Shown here: positions 16,402-25,304 of the stretch, piece after piece
Layout of the letters: each line of letters opens with the position of its first letter
Position numbering within the stretch: position 1 is the stretch's first letter
Assembly (NCBI GenBank): GCA_965215995.1
Contig: OZ244128.1
Span: 1,798,001 to 1,862,000, forward strand
DNA from: SZUA-309 sp965215995
Lineage (GTDB): Bacteria > Pseudomonadota > Gammaproteobacteria > Pseudomonadales > Azotimanducaceae
Direction: 5' to 3'
Length of the DNA stretch: 64,000 nucleotides
Position numbers and translations under genes: made by a program
The notes under the pieces: model-generated
The model's database searches: none
The model's input: the letters and a program-made list of their open reading frames with translations, nothing else
Told to the model about the DNA's origin: nothing

Positions 16402-17373
16402 ATGGTCGGCGTATATCGAATTCATGAGGCAGGCGGACCCGAAGTGATGCGTTGGGAAGAGGAAGATCTCGGCGCGCCCGCACCAGGCATGGCAGAAGTA
16501 CGGCACACCGCTATCGGCCTGAACTACATCGACACATACCACCGTAGTGGCCTCTACAAACTACCACTGCCCACCCGTCTTGGTGTGGAAGGTGCCGGTG
16601 TCGTGAAGGCCGTTGGCGAGGACGTCGAAGGCATCTCGGTAGGAGATCGGGTCGCCTATTCCGGCGGCCTCGGCGCCTACGCGGAGGCCATCCACATGCC
16701 AGCCAGTCGCCTGGTCAAATTGCCGGAAGGCATCAGCGAAGAGACTGCAGCCGCCAGCCTTCTGAAAGGGCTGACAGCGGCTTACCTGCTGACGCGCACC
16801 TTCCCGGTTGAACCAGGACACGACGTGCTGATCCACGCGGCCGCCGGTGGCACAGGGCTCATCCTCTGCCAATGGGCCCATCATCTCGGCGCCAAGGTGA
16901 TCGGAACCGCTGGCAGTGAAGAGAAGGCTGCCTTGGCCCGAGAGAACGGTGCGGATCACACCATCCTCTATCGAGACGAAGACGTGGCCGAGCGGGTCCG
17001 TGCGCTAACAGAAGGCAGAGGAGTGAACGTGGTCTACGATGGCGTCGGCAAAGACACCTTCGAGGCCTCGCTCAACAGCCTCGCGCCTCTCGGTATGTTC
17101 GTGAGCTTCGGCAATGCGTCGGGCAACGCGCCAAGCGTGGCGCCGCACGATCTGCAGAACCGCGGATCTCTGTTCTTCACACGCCCGTCCCTCGCGCACT
17201 ACAGCGCCACCAGCCAGGATCTGCAGAGCCTGGCCGATCGATTCTTCGAAGTGGTCAGCAGTGGTGCGGTAAAGATCCACATCAATCAACGCTATCCACT
17301 CTCGGAACTCGTGCAGGCTCACCGTGATCTGGAGTCGAGGAAAACCACCGGCTCAACGATTATCGTTCCCTGA
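16402..17373 (+). CDS. qorA: NADPH:quinone oxidoreductase, MDR zeta-crystallin type
   Basis: The product has 323 residues from the ATG at 16402, preceded by AGGAGACAG. A longer open frame upstream overlaps the MATE gene out of frame and is not protein-like. GLNYIDTYHRSGLY, GVEGAGVVKAVGE and the dinucleotide motif HAAAGGTGLILCQWA are hallmarks of quinone oxidoreductase 1 in the medium-chain dehydrogenase family. Zinc-binding cysteines are absent, as expected. The enzyme reduces quinones with NADPH by one-electron transfer in the cytosol. It may be co-transcribed with the MATE pump, 41 bases upstream, as a detoxification pair. Confidence 0.87.
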   Translation: MVGVYRIHEAGGPEVMRWEEEDLGAPAPGMAEVRHTAIGLNYIDTYHRSGLYKLPLPTRLGVEGAGVVKAVGEDVEGISVGDRVAYSGGLGAYAEAIHMPASRLVKLPEGISEETAAASLLKGLTAAYLLTRTFPVEPGHDVLIHAAAGGTGLILCQWAHHLGAKVIGTAGSEEKAALARENGADHTILYRDEDVAERVRALTEGRGVNVVYDGVGKDTFEASLNSLAPLGMFVSFGNASGNAPSVAPHDLQNRGSLFFTRPSLAHYSATSQDLQSLADRFFEVVSSGAVKIHINQRYPLSELVQAHRDLESRKTTGSTIIVP

Positions 17374-17424
17374 CAAGCTGGAACAAGCTGGCGGCTGCAG
17401 CCACTGCCGCCAGTTGTTCAGGCA

Positions 17425-18444
17425 CTAGCTCGGATCCGCGATCTTCAGCATCTGCTTGCCGATGTTCTTTCCGGTGAACAGACGATTCAGGGTTGCCGGG
17501 ATGTTCTCAAAGCCTTCCTGCACATCATCCCTATGTACGAGCTCACCGCTCTGCATCCAACCTGCCAACGCCGCGGCACCTTCGGCGAACCGATCCATGT
17601 AGTCGATGACGATGAAGCCTTCCATCCGCGCCCGCATGAGCACCAGGTTCATCAGATTGGTCGGTCCGGGTTGGGGTTCTGTGGCGTTGTAGTTGGCAAT
17701 GCCGCCGCAGAGAACGACCCGCGCCTTCATGTTGATGTGATTGAGCGCTGCTTCCAGGATGCCTCCGCCCACATTGTCGAAGAACACGTCTACCCTGTTC
17801 GGGCAGAGCTCGCCGATGCGCTCATCCACGTTCTCCGATTTGTAGTCGATCACGTCGTCGAAACGCGCTTCGTTTTTCAGCCAGTCACACTTTTCCGGTC
17901 CACCGGCAATACCGATCACCCGGCAACCCTTGATCCGGGCAATCTGTCCTGCCACTGAACCGGTAGCCCCTGCCGCGCCAGAAACCAGAACCGTCTCACC
18001 TTCTTTCGGCTGACCCAGGTCCAGCATGCCGAAGTAAGCTGTCTGGCCCGTAGTGCCCAGCACGCCAAGTGCCATCTGTGGCGTCACGCCCGGCGGCAGC
18101 TTGGCAAGGCCGATCCCGGACGCCGATCCGTCCACTACCAGGAAGTCCTGCCAACCGCCCAGGGTCTGGACCAGGTCTCCAGCCGCATAATCCGGATGGT
18201 GGGAGCTGACCACCTGTGCGACGGAGCCCGCACGCATTGGTTCACCAATCGCCACAGGCGGCATATAGCTTTCCCGGTCTTCCATCCAGCCGCGCTGAGT
18301 GGGATCGAAAGAAAGGTAGAGATTGCGGACCAGCACCTGGCCATCTCCCGGTTCCGGAATCGGCTCCTCTCGATACTCGAAGTTTTCCTCGGTCACCAAA
18401 CCGTGAGGGCGCTTGGCCAGAAGCCATTGCCTGTTCGTGTTCAC
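17425..18444 (-). CDS. NADP-dependent enal/enone reductase (CurA-like, MDR family)
   Basis: The product has 339 residues from a GTG preceded by GAGGAGG. NLYLSFDPTQRGWM near residue 42, VLGTTGQTAYFGMLDLGQPK and the NADP motif VSGAAGATGSVAGQIA are typical of the leukotriene B4 12-hydroxydehydrogenase / curcumin reductase group. FFDNVGGGILEAAL is the conserved central segment. These zinc-free enzymes reduce alpha,beta-unsaturated ketones and aldehydes with NADPH. It is divergent from the amidase, with 58 bases between the starts, so they share a promoter region. Confidence 0.87.
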   Translation of the reverse strand: MNTNRQWLLAKRPHGLVTEENFEYREEPIPEPGDGQVLVRNLYLSFDPTQRGWMEDRESYMPPVAIGEPMRAGSVAQVVSSHHPDYAAGDLVQTLGGWQDFLVVDGSASGIGLAKLPPGVTPQMALGVLGTTGQTAYFGMLDLGQPKEGETVLVSGAAGATGSVAGQIARIKGCRVIGIAGGPEKCDWLKNEARFDDVIDYKSENVDERIGELCPNRVDVFFDNVGGGILEAALNHINMKARVVLCGGIANYNATEPQPGPTNLMNLVLMRARMEGFIVIDYMDRFAEGAAALAGWMQSGELVHRDDVQEGFENIPATLNRLFTGKNIGKQMLKIADPS

Positions 18445-18502
18445 TGCAAATCCTCCTCAATAAGCGTGCATGCTAAAATGCCCTGATCACTGAGGAGGCG
18501 CA

Positions 18503-19957
18503 ATGAGCGATCTGGCGTTTGCATCCGCGACTGAACTGGCGGCCGCCATTCAAAGGCGGGACATCTCGTCCGTGGAGCTGCTCAAGCTCTATCTGGCACG
18601 GGTGGATGAGTACAACGGCGCATTGAACGCCATCGTGGTCGACATCCGCGATCAGGCTCTGGAGGACGCTGCCGCAGCGGACCAGGCGTTGGCGGACGGT
18701 AAAGCGCTCGGCCCTCTGCACGGCGTGCCCATGACGGTGAAGGAGTCCTACAACCTGACCGGCACCCCCACCACCTGGGGGAATCCGGACTGGAAAGACA
18801 ACATCGCCAGCGAAGATGCTGAGGCCGTGAAACGGCTCAAGGAAGCGGGAGCCATCGTCTTCGGCAAAACCAATGTGCCGCTCTCTTTGGCCGACTTTCA
18901 GAGCTACAATGACGTCTACGGCACCACCAACAACCCCTACAACCACGAACGTATCCCGGGTGGCTCTTCTGGCGGATCCGCCGCCGCGCTGGCGGCGGGA
19001 CTCACCGGCCTAGAAGCAGGCTCAGACATCGGCGGTTCCATCCGCAATCCTGCCCACTTCTGCGGCATCTTCGGTCACAAGCCGACTCACAACCTGCTCT
19101 GGATGCGCGGCCACTCGCCTCCTGGAGATATCCGCTCCAGCTCAGACATCTCCGTGATCGGACCTATGGCTCGTTCTGCAACCGATCTGGATACCGCGCT
19201 CCGCGAGATGGCAGGTCCGGATCCCATACAGTCCCGAGGATTCAAACTCGATCTCCCCGAACTTCCGATCGATGGCTTGAAAGGTCTCAAGGTGGCGGTA
19301 TGGAGCGACGACGAGGTGTGTCCTGTGAATCAGGAAGTACGAGCCCGGGTGGAAGCGGTTGCCGAGGCCTGCCAGGCCGCTGGTGCCGATGTGGACTTCG
19401 ATGCCCGCCCCGATTTCTCTGCCGCAGACACACACGAGGTGTATCAGAACCTGCTCCAGGCAACGATGGCCGCGCGCATGCCGGACGAGAGCTACGAATC
19501 TCTCAAGCGCTACGTCGATCAACTCGATCCTAGTGATCAGAGCGATGCAGCAAAGGTGTTCCGCGCTCAGCTGTCCACCTTCAAAACCTGGAAGGCATTC
19601 GATGAGCGGCGCAATCACCTGCGCTGGCACTGGCACGAGTTCTTCAACAGCTATGACATGATGCTCTCACCGGTTATGCCCACAGCAGCGTTCGAGCATG
19701 ACCAGCGACGATTCGGCGAGCGGACGATCAAGGTCAACAACGAGGAACGGCCTTACTTCGATCAGGTGTTCTGGGCCGGGCTGACCGGTGTCTCTTTCCT
19801 ACCGTCCACCGTGATACCCACGGGATTGAACCGAGAAGGGCTGCCGATCGGTGTTCAGATCATCGGCCCGGAGTATGGTGACCTGATCACCATTGGTGCA
19901 GCACGTGTTCTCGAAGCGGCAGGCTTCAACTTCGTGCCACCACCTGCCTACCTCTGA
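18503..19957 (+). CDS. Amidase-signature family hydrolase
   Basis: The product has 484 residues with the amidase-signature catalytic set. The lysine is in MTVKESYNL (about residue 79), the cis-serine in GGSSGGSAAALAAG and the nucleophile serine in GSDIGGSIRNPA. The family cleaves amides, with glutamyl-tRNA amidotransferase GatA, fatty amide hydrolases and aryl acylamidases as relatives. The absence of gatB/gatC neighbours and the FGHKPTHNLL insert argue against GatA. The ribosome-binding site TGAGGAGG is strong. Only 7 bases separate its stop from the mevalonate decarboxylase start, so it may be the first gene of that operon, though a functional link is not obvious. Confidence 0.87.
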   Translation: MSDLAFASATELAAAIQRRDISSVELLKLYLARVDEYNGALNAIVVDIRDQALEDAAAADQALADGKALGPLHGVPMTVKESYNLTGTPTTWGNPDWKDNIASEDAEAVKRLKEAGAIVFGKTNVPLSLADFQSYNDVYGTTNNPYNHERIPGGSSGGSAAALAAGLTGLEAGSDIGGSIRNPAHFCGIFGHKPTHNLLWMRGHSPPGDIRSSSDISVIGPMARSATDLDTALREMAGPDPIQSRGFKLDLPELPIDGLKGLKVAVWSDDEVCPVNQEVRARVEAVAEACQAAGADVDFDARPDFSAADTHEVYQNLLQATMAARMPDESYESLKRYVDQLDPSDQSDAAKVFRAQLSTFKTWKAFDERRNHLRWHWHEFFNSYDMMLSPVMPTAAFEHDQRRFGERTIKVNNEERPYFDQVFWAGLTGVSFLPSTVIPTGLNREGLPIGVQIIGPEYGDLITIGAARVLEAAGFNFVPPPAYL

Positions 19958-19964
19958 GCCACAC

Positions 19965-20906
19965 GTGGCCATCACTGCCATCGCGCATCCGAACATTGCG
20001 CTGATTAAATACTGGGGCAAGCAGACGCTGCCCGGTAACGTACCCGCGACGCCATCTGTCTCCATCACCCTGGATTCACTCACCTCAACGACCACGGTCC
20101 GGGCCAGCGAGACCGATGAGATCATTCTGAACGGGCACGCGGCAGATGATCCGAAGATCAATGCCTGTCTCGACATGTTGCGCTCAGAGTTCAGCATCGA
20201 ACCGGTCACCATCGAAAGCGAGAACAACTTCCCCACTGCCGCCGGGCTCGCCTCCTCCGCTTCCGGTTTCGCCGCACTGATTACAGCACTCGATGCCTTC
20301 AGCAATCTCGGATTGAGTATTGAAGCGCGCAGCGTGTACGCCCGAAAAGCTTCCGGGTCTGCTGCCCGGTCCATCTACGGGGGGTTCGCGAGCCTCAGCG
20401 GTCCCGACTGGGTAGGCAAACCCGTGCTCGACCGCGATGAGTGGCCGCTCAAGGTCGTGATCGCCGTGACCGACGAGAACAGGAAGAGCATGTCCTCGTC
20501 GCAGGGCATGAAAACCTCGGAACAGACATCGCCTTACTACGACGCCTGGGTCAGCAGCACGGCCGAAGACTACGAAGCGGCTCTCCAGGCCATCGCCGAT
20601 CGCGACTTCGAGCGTTTAGCAATGCTCTCGGAGTCGAGCTGTCTGAAGATGCACGGCGTGATGCAATCCAGCCTGCCTGCCATGATCTACTGGCGCGCAG
20701 CCACCCTCTCCTGCATACACACGGTGCGCGGACTGCGCAGCGGTGGCACACCCGTATTCTTCACCATCGATGCAGGTCCGCAGGTGAAAGCCGTCTGCCT
20801 GCCAGACGCGGTCGATAAAGTTGCCAGCGAGCTTGCCGCCATTCCGGGAGTCATCGCCACACACGTCGTAGGGCTTGGAGCCGGTGCCCGCCTCCTCGAG
20901 CCATGA
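19965..20906 (+). CDS. mvaD: Diphosphomevalonate decarboxylase
   Basis: The product has 313 residues from a GTG at 19965. The open frame extends upstream but the family begins at AITAIAHPNIALIKYWGK, the hallmark N-terminus. The ATP-binding loop is PTAAGLASSASGFAALI, and TIDAGPQVKAV carries the conserved aspartate region near the C-terminus. The enzyme uses ATP to convert mevalonate diphosphate to isopentenyl diphosphate, the last step of the mevalonate pathway, in the cytosol. It overlaps the phosphomevalonate kinase gene by ATGA and precedes the HMG-CoA reductase/mevalonate kinase fusion, which confirms the pathway assignment. Confidence 0.93.
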   Translation: MAITAIAHPNIALIKYWGKQTLPGNVPATPSVSITLDSLTSTTTVRASETDEIILNGHAADDPKINACLDMLRSEFSIEPVTIESENNFPTAAGLASSASGFAALITALDAFSNLGLSIEARSVYARKASGSAARSIYGGFASLSGPDWVGKPVLDRDEWPLKVVIAVTDENRKSMSSSQGMKTSEQTSPYYDAWVSSTAEDYEAALQAIADRDFERLAMLSESSCLKMHGVMQSSLPAMIYWRAATLSCIHTVRGLRSGGTPVFFTIDAGPQVKAVCLPDAVDKVASELAAIPGVIATHVVGLGAGARLLEP

Positions 20907-21874
20907 TTGAGTATTCAGCGCCTGGCAAAGCAGTGGTCTGGGGTGAGTACGCGGTACTCGAGGGCGCACCGGCTCTCGTGATGGCCGTGGATCGCTACGC
21001 CACCGCTCGGGTGCAATCAGGTGACGATTGCTGGAGACTCTCGTCGTCTGGATTCGAAAGTAGCGCACAACTCTCGGCGTCCGAGCTTGCCGACGCATCC
21101 CCTGCAGAATCCGAGGGTATCACCGGCCTGGTCAGAGCTGTCATCAGCGCCCTGAGAGATCCTGCCTTGCCGCAAGCTGCCCGTGTTCACACTGATACCC
21201 GGGAATTCCACGCGCGGGATGGGGCCGGCAGGGCGCAGAAACTCGGCATCGGCTCGAGCGCGGCTGTCTGCACCGCAGCGAGCGCTGCTATTGCCGAGTT
21301 TCTTGACCAACCCTTCGATGAAACCGTCCCACTGTCCGCCCATCGTCTGCTGCAAGGCAAGGCCGGCAGCGGCTTGGACGTGGCGGCAGCCTGTCGGGGC
21401 GGGCTGATCCGCTTCCAGAACGGTCGATCATCCGTGGCAGAATGGCCTGAAACGCTTAGTTTCCGCTACTTCTGGGTCGGTAAGGCAGCCAAAACGAGCG
21501 CTCATCTGGCCCGCTTCGGCGATTGGTGCGCATCCTCGGATACCACCACTCTGGATGCGCTGTGCACCGCAAGCGAAGATCTCTTCAGCCATCCCGACCT
21601 AGAGCACCTGGCAGAGTATGTGGCTCGACTGGCAGCCATGGATGATACTGCCGGTCTCGGCATCTTCAGCGAAGCGCACAGGAAGCTTCACGCACTTGCC
21701 AATCGAGCCCAAGTAGTCTACAAACCGTGCGGCGCTGGCGGGGGTGACATAGGCATCGCCGTAAGCGACGATCCTGTACACCTCGAAGAACTCATCGCCC
21801 TTGCCAACCAAGATTCATTTCTGACACTGGACCTGGAGATTGCTGCCCATGGCGTCCACCAATCCCGCAGCTAG
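20903..21874 (+). CDS. mvaK2: Phosphomevalonate kinase (GHMP family)
   Basis: The product has 323 residues. GHMP-kinase motifs are present: APGKAVVWGEYAVLEGAPALVMAV at the N-terminus, the ATP loop KLGIGSSAAVCTAASAA near residue 113, and a C-terminal glycine loop KPCGAGGGDIGIAV. The APGK...GEYAVLEG form matches bacterial phosphomevalonate kinase, which phosphorylates mevalonate 5-phosphate. The start ATG overlaps the mvaD stop by four bases, and the gene end overlaps the next start by 26 bases, so the three genes are translationally coupled. The call is supported by the neighbours mvaD and the fused mevalonate kinase, which supply the other steps. Confidence 0.87.
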   Translation: MIEYSAPGKAVVWGEYAVLEGAPALVMAVDRYATARVQSGDDCWRLSSSGFESSAQLSASELADASPAESEGITGLVRAVISALRDPALPQAARVHTDTREFHARDGAGRAQKLGIGSSAAVCTAASAAIAEFLDQPFDETVPLSAHRLLQGKAGSGLDVAAACRGGLIRFQNGRSSVAEWPETLSFRYFWVGKAAKTSAHLARFGDWCASSDTTTLDALCTASEDLFSHPDLEHLAEYVARLAAMDDTAGLGIFSEAHRKLHALANRAQVVYKPCGAGGGDIGIAVSDDPVHLEELIALANQDSFLTLDLEIAAHGVHQSRS

Positions 21875-24116
21875 CGGCTCGCGTATTCCCAACTTCTTCA
21901 AGATGACCGTCGCCGAACGGATTACCGCACTGCGGGAGCGCGATCTTCTGAGCGCAGAAGACGTTCGTGCCCTGGCAACCGCCGATCACACTCTGCGCCT
22001 GCCGGTTGCAGACAAGATGATCGAGAACGTGGTCGGCGTGTTCGGTCTGCCCATGGGGCTTGGACTCAACTTTCTGATCAACGGGAATGACTACGTGGTG
22101 CCGCTGGTGGTGGAAGAACCTTCCATCGTTGCGGGTCTGTCGGGGGCAGCGCGCATGGCGCGTCTTGGCGGCGGTTTCACGGCTTCGAGCACCGAGCCCA
22201 TACTGATCGGGCAGGTTCAGGCGGTGAACATCGACGACCCGGAAGGCGCCAAGGAAAAGCTGCTCGAGCAGAAGGAAGAAGTCCTGGCGCTGGCCAACAG
22301 CCTGCACCCCAAGATGGTTGCTCGTGGCGGCGGCGCGCTGGACATCGAAGTTTTTCTCCACCAGGCTCCGGAAGATGGCCGCGACATGGTGGTCCTGCAC
22401 CTGCTGGTCGACACCCGTGACGCCATGGGTGCAAACCTGGTAAACACCATGTGCGAAGGCGTGGCCTCTCTTGTTGAGACCATCACCGGTGGCAAGGTCT
22501 TTCTGCGCATCCTCTCCAACCTCACGGACCGTGCCATAGCGACGGCCACCGTTCGAATTCCAGCCAAGAATCTGGAAGGCAAAGGATTCACCGGCGAGGA
22601 GGTACGCGACGGTATCATTCTCGCCACGGACCTCGCCACGGTGGACCCCTATCGCGCCACCACTCACAACAAAGGTGTGATGAATGGCGTGGATGCGGTA
22701 GCCATTGCTACAGGCAACGACTGGCGAGCGATCGAGTCTGCCGCGCACGCATATGCGGCTCGAGATGGCCAATACCGTTCACTGACTCGCTGGTTTGCCA
22801 ACGAGCAAGGTGATCTCTGCGGTGAGATCAACATTCCGATGAAAGTCGGCACGGTGGGCGGTAGCCTGGAAACCAATCCCAGCGTGCGCATCAATCACCG
22901 CCTGCTCGGCTCACCCAATGCGGTGGAGCTCGCCGGGATAATGGCCACCGTTGGCCTTGCTCAGAATTTCGCCGCCCTCCGAGCGCTATCCACCGACGGT
23001 ATCCAGCAGGGGCACATGACGTTGCATGCCCGTAGCGTCGCCAGCACTGCCAATGTTCCCGAAGACCTGTTCGATGACGTGGTCGACGCGCTGATCGAAT
23101 CCGGCGAGATCAAGGTATGGAAGGCACAGGAAATCGCCAAGAACCTGGCCCGGAAGTCCGTGGTGCCAGACCACGGTGAGCGCAGTTCAGCCTGTGGCAA
23201 GATCATCCTGCTCGGCGAGCACGCTGTGGTCTACGGCCGTCCAGCCATTGCCTTGCCCATTCCACTGGCCGTGGAGTCCCTTGTTCGCAAGGGCGGCAAT
23301 GGCATCGACCTGGTGATTCCCCGTTGGGGTCTGGAGCAGAAGGTAAAGGCTGGTAGCGGCCAAGGCCTCTCCGGAATCCTCTACTACATCCTCGAACAGC
23401 TCCAACTGGACAAAGAGGGCATGACCATCGAGGTTATTCCGCACGTTCCACGCGCCATGGGCCTGGGTGGCTCTTCCGCACTAGCCGTCGCGATCATTCG
23501 TGCTGTGGATACGGCGTTCGAGCTTTCTCTGTCCAATGAGCGGATCAACCGGCTCGCCTACGAATGTGAGAAAGCCGCGCACGGCACGCCGTCCGGGATC
23601 GATAACACCATCGCCACCTACGGCACGCCGCTGCTTTACCAGCGGGCAAGCACACAGGACAGCGAAGGTGGCGGTGCAAACGCCCAATTCGACAGCATCT
23701 CGCTGGCCGAACCCGTCCCGCTCGTCATCGGCATCACCGGTCGTGAAAGCCTGACCGCCAACGCGGTGGCCCGCGTACGCCACGCCTGGGAAACCCACCA
23801 GGCTCGCTACGACGGCATCTTCGATCAGATTGCTGTCCTGACGCGTGCCGGTGTCGATGCACTCAGAGATGGGCACTTCCAGGAGCTCGGCGAGTTGATG
23901 AATCTCTGCCACGGTTATCTGAATGCGTTGCAGCTCTCTACACCAGAACTGGAAGAACTGGTGCATATCGCCCGCGCCAATGGCGCCCTCGGTGCCAAAC
24001 TCACCGGCGGTGGCGGCGGTGGCTCCATGATCGCTCTATGCCCGGATACCCAGGATCAGGTTGCTGCCGCCATGGAAGCGGCAGGGTACAAGACGTTGCA
24101 GGTGATGCCGGGCTAA
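21849..24116 (+). CDS. Fused class II HMG-CoA reductase / mevalonate kinase
   Basis: One 755-residue polypeptide combines two consecutive mevalonate-pathway enzymes. Residues 1 to about 430 are a class II HMG-CoA reductase, with VVEEPSIVAG (E90), LVDTRDAMGANLVNTM, THNKGVMNGVDAVAIATGNDW (K275, D282) and LHARSVA (H393), the full Glu/Lys/Asp/His catalytic set. From about 445 a mevalonate kinase follows, with ACGKIILLGEHAVVYGRPA, the ATP loop PRAMGLGGSSALAVA (534-548), GTPSGIDN (catalytic D585) and GGGGGGSMI. The start used is ATG 21849, with a TTG at 21840 as alternative. GGAG lies a few bases upstream of both. No internal stop or frameshift separates the halves. The product would convert HMG-CoA to 5-phosphomevalonate. 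HMG-CoA synthase and IPP isomerase are not in the window. Confidence 0.93.
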   Translation: MASTNPAASGSRIPNFFKMTVAERITALRERDLLSAEDVRALATADHTLRLPVADKMIENVVGVFGLPMGLGLNFLINGNDYVVPLVVEEPSIVAGLSGAARMARLGGGFTASSTEPILIGQVQAVNIDDPEGAKEKLLEQKEEVLALANSLHPKMVARGGGALDIEVFLHQAPEDGRDMVVLHLLVDTRDAMGANLVNTMCEGVASLVETITGGKVFLRILSNLTDRAIATATVRIPAKNLEGKGFTGEEVRDGIILATDLATVDPYRATTHNKGVMNGVDAVAIATGNDWRAIESAAHAYAARDGQYRSLTRWFANEQGDLCGEINIPMKVGTVGGSLETNPSVRINHRLLGSPNAVELAGIMATVGLAQNFAALRALSTDGIQQGHMTLHARSVASTANVPEDLFDDVVDALIESGEIKVWKAQEIAKNLARKSVVPDHGERSSACGKIILLGEHAVVYGRPAIALPIPLAVESLVRKGGNGIDLVIPRWGLEQKVKAGSGQGLSGILYYILEQLQLDKEGMTIEVIPHVPRAMGLGGSSALAVAIIRAVDTAFELSLSNERINRLAYECEKAAHGTPSGIDNTIATYGTPLLYQRASTQDSEGGGANAQFDSISLAEPVPLVIGITGRESLTANAVARVRHAWETHQARYDGIFDQIAVLTRAGVDALRDGHFQELGELMNLCHGYLNALQLSTPELEELVHIARANGALGAKLTGGGGGGSMIALCPDTQDQVAAAMEAAGYKTLQVMPG

Positions 24117-24140
24117 CAGCCGTGGGTCTGGAGGCGTGGC

Positions 24141-24770
24141 TTAGGGATCCACGAGCGCAATGTGAGAAACATCCGGGGCAGTAGCATCGCCTGACGAGCC
24201 GGGCTCGCCGATATCCGCGCCCACCTCGGCGATCTCGAAGTTCAAGGGGCCCAGCTCCACTACAGGTGCCTCCTTCCGCTCCGTGAGCAGATCCGCCCCC
24301 ACTTCCGCCAGACCGAAATCCACCTCGGCAACGGTTGCGACCGGAGTCCCGCCTATTTCGGCAAGATCACTGCCTACTGCAGCAACGGAGTAATCCGGCG
24401 CCACAATCTCGGCCCTGGGTTCTTCTGGCGGCGGGAACCATGTGCTCTGAACTTTGAAATCCGGCGCCTCAATGTCTGCTGCTGCCGCAGGTCGGCCATT
24501 GGGCACAGCCGCCTGGTCAGACACAGCGGCTTGCGCGGGAGATTCAGTTTTGACCCGCAGCTGGCCGCCTGCTTTCTTGAAGAGTGCCTGATATCGCGCC
24601 GCCGTCTCACGATCCACGCCCCGCTTGAGAACCACGGGCTGGCCGGAAAAGAGCTTCTCGACCTGGCCGTCTTTGAGCGTGAGTAGCTCACTGAGGCGGC
24701 GTTTCACCACCGCTCGGTGCTGACCATCCAGAAGCTCGCCACTGAATATCAGACGATACTTTTCGTCCAT
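24141..24770 (-). CDS. Unknown protein with conserved N-terminal domain and repeated C-terminal tail
   Basis: The product has 209 residues and I cannot assign a function. Residues 1-75 form a compact domain (YRLIFSGELLDGQ, LFSGQPVVLKRGVDRETA, YQALFKKAGGQLRV). I recognise this domain as an N-terminal module on varied gammaproteobacterial proteins, including some DUF805-type membrane proteins. The rest is low-complexity and acidic, with three approximate repeats of a core like D-F/Y-x-V/L-A-x-V-G-x-D-L at about residues 126-137, 150-161 and 174-185. There is no membrane segment, so it is probably cytosolic. It is convergent with the mevalonate operon. Confidence 0.6.
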   Translation of the reverse strand: MDEKYRLIFSGELLDGQHRAVVKRRLSELLTLKDGQVEKLFSGQPVVLKRGVDRETAARYQALFKKAGGQLRVKTESPAQAAVSDQAAVPNGRPAAAADIEAPDFKVQSTWFPPPEEPRAEIVAPDYSVAAVGSDLAEIGGTPVATVAEVDFGLAEVGADLLTERKEAPVVELGPLNFEIAEVGADIGEPGSSGDATAPDVSHIALVDP

Positions 24771-25022
24771 CTCCTAATATTAGCGTCTCAGACCAGGTCG
24801 GAGGCAAGGAAGTGACAGGGAAACGGAAATGGATCTCAGCCGAGGTGAGAGGCTGATCTCATCTGCCAGTCGATTTACAGATGCCGACTACGAGGCCGGT
24901 GTTGGAAAAAAGTCCCGAAGACCGGGTATTTAGCGCCTAATCCTGCCGAGATAGGCCTTCAATTTTGCGTTCGCTATTGGTAGGGTTCGCGTGTCCTGTT
25001 AGACACCATGAGAGACCCATAA
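24771..25022. promoter_or_regulatory. Divergent intergenic region
   Basis: About 250 bases separate the unknown acidic-tail protein from the lipoprotein gene. They hold no protein-like frame and must contain two outward promoters. I cannot point to a secure -35/-10 pair. Confidence 0.35.
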
Positions 25023-25295
25023 GTGAAAAACGTACTTTTCGCCCTCGCGGCTGTATTTCTGTTTTCCGGATGCGTATCCCAGGAAGCACTCGACTCCCTC
25101 CAGAACCGTGTAGCCGCCCTGGAAGGTCAAGTGGCCAGTGCTGGCGATGCTGGTGCCGATGCCGCCGCTGCCGCCCAGGCTGCTAGCCGTGAGGCGAGCG
25201 CTGCCAAGGCCGCTGCTGATCGCGCCCTGGATGCCGCCAACGAAGCCAACGAGCGCGCTGAGCGCATGGCTGAGACCTGCTGCTCCCGTAAGTAG
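25023..25295 (+). CDS. Small alanine-zipper outer-membrane lipoprotein (Lpp/OprI-like)
   Basis: The product has 90 residues from a GTG. The signal peptide MKNVLFALAAVFLFSGCVSQ ends in the lipobox FSGC, so the mature protein would be lipidated at Cys17. What follows is a heptad-patterned coiled coil (ALDSLQNRVAALEGQV) and then a long Ala-rich helix (SREASAAKAAADRALDAANEANERAE), as in Lpp and OprI. Those proteins trimerise, and Lpp is attached to peptidoglycan through a C-terminal lysine. This protein ends CCSRK with a terminal lysine, which would fit such attachment. An L,D-transpeptidase lies immediately downstream on the opposite strand, a suggestive neighbour. Confidence 0.82.
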   Translation: MKNVLFALAAVFLFSGCVSQEALDSLQNRVAALEGQVASAGDAGADAAAAAQAASREASAAKAAADRALDAANEANERAERMAETCCSRK

Positions 25296-25304
25296 TCAGG
25301 GACA

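Noticed and set aside
18503..19957. GatA subunit of glutamyl-tRNA amidotransferase
   Set aside because: It has amidase-signature motifs, but no gatB or gatC gene is adjacent and the sequence differs from GatA in its middle segment.
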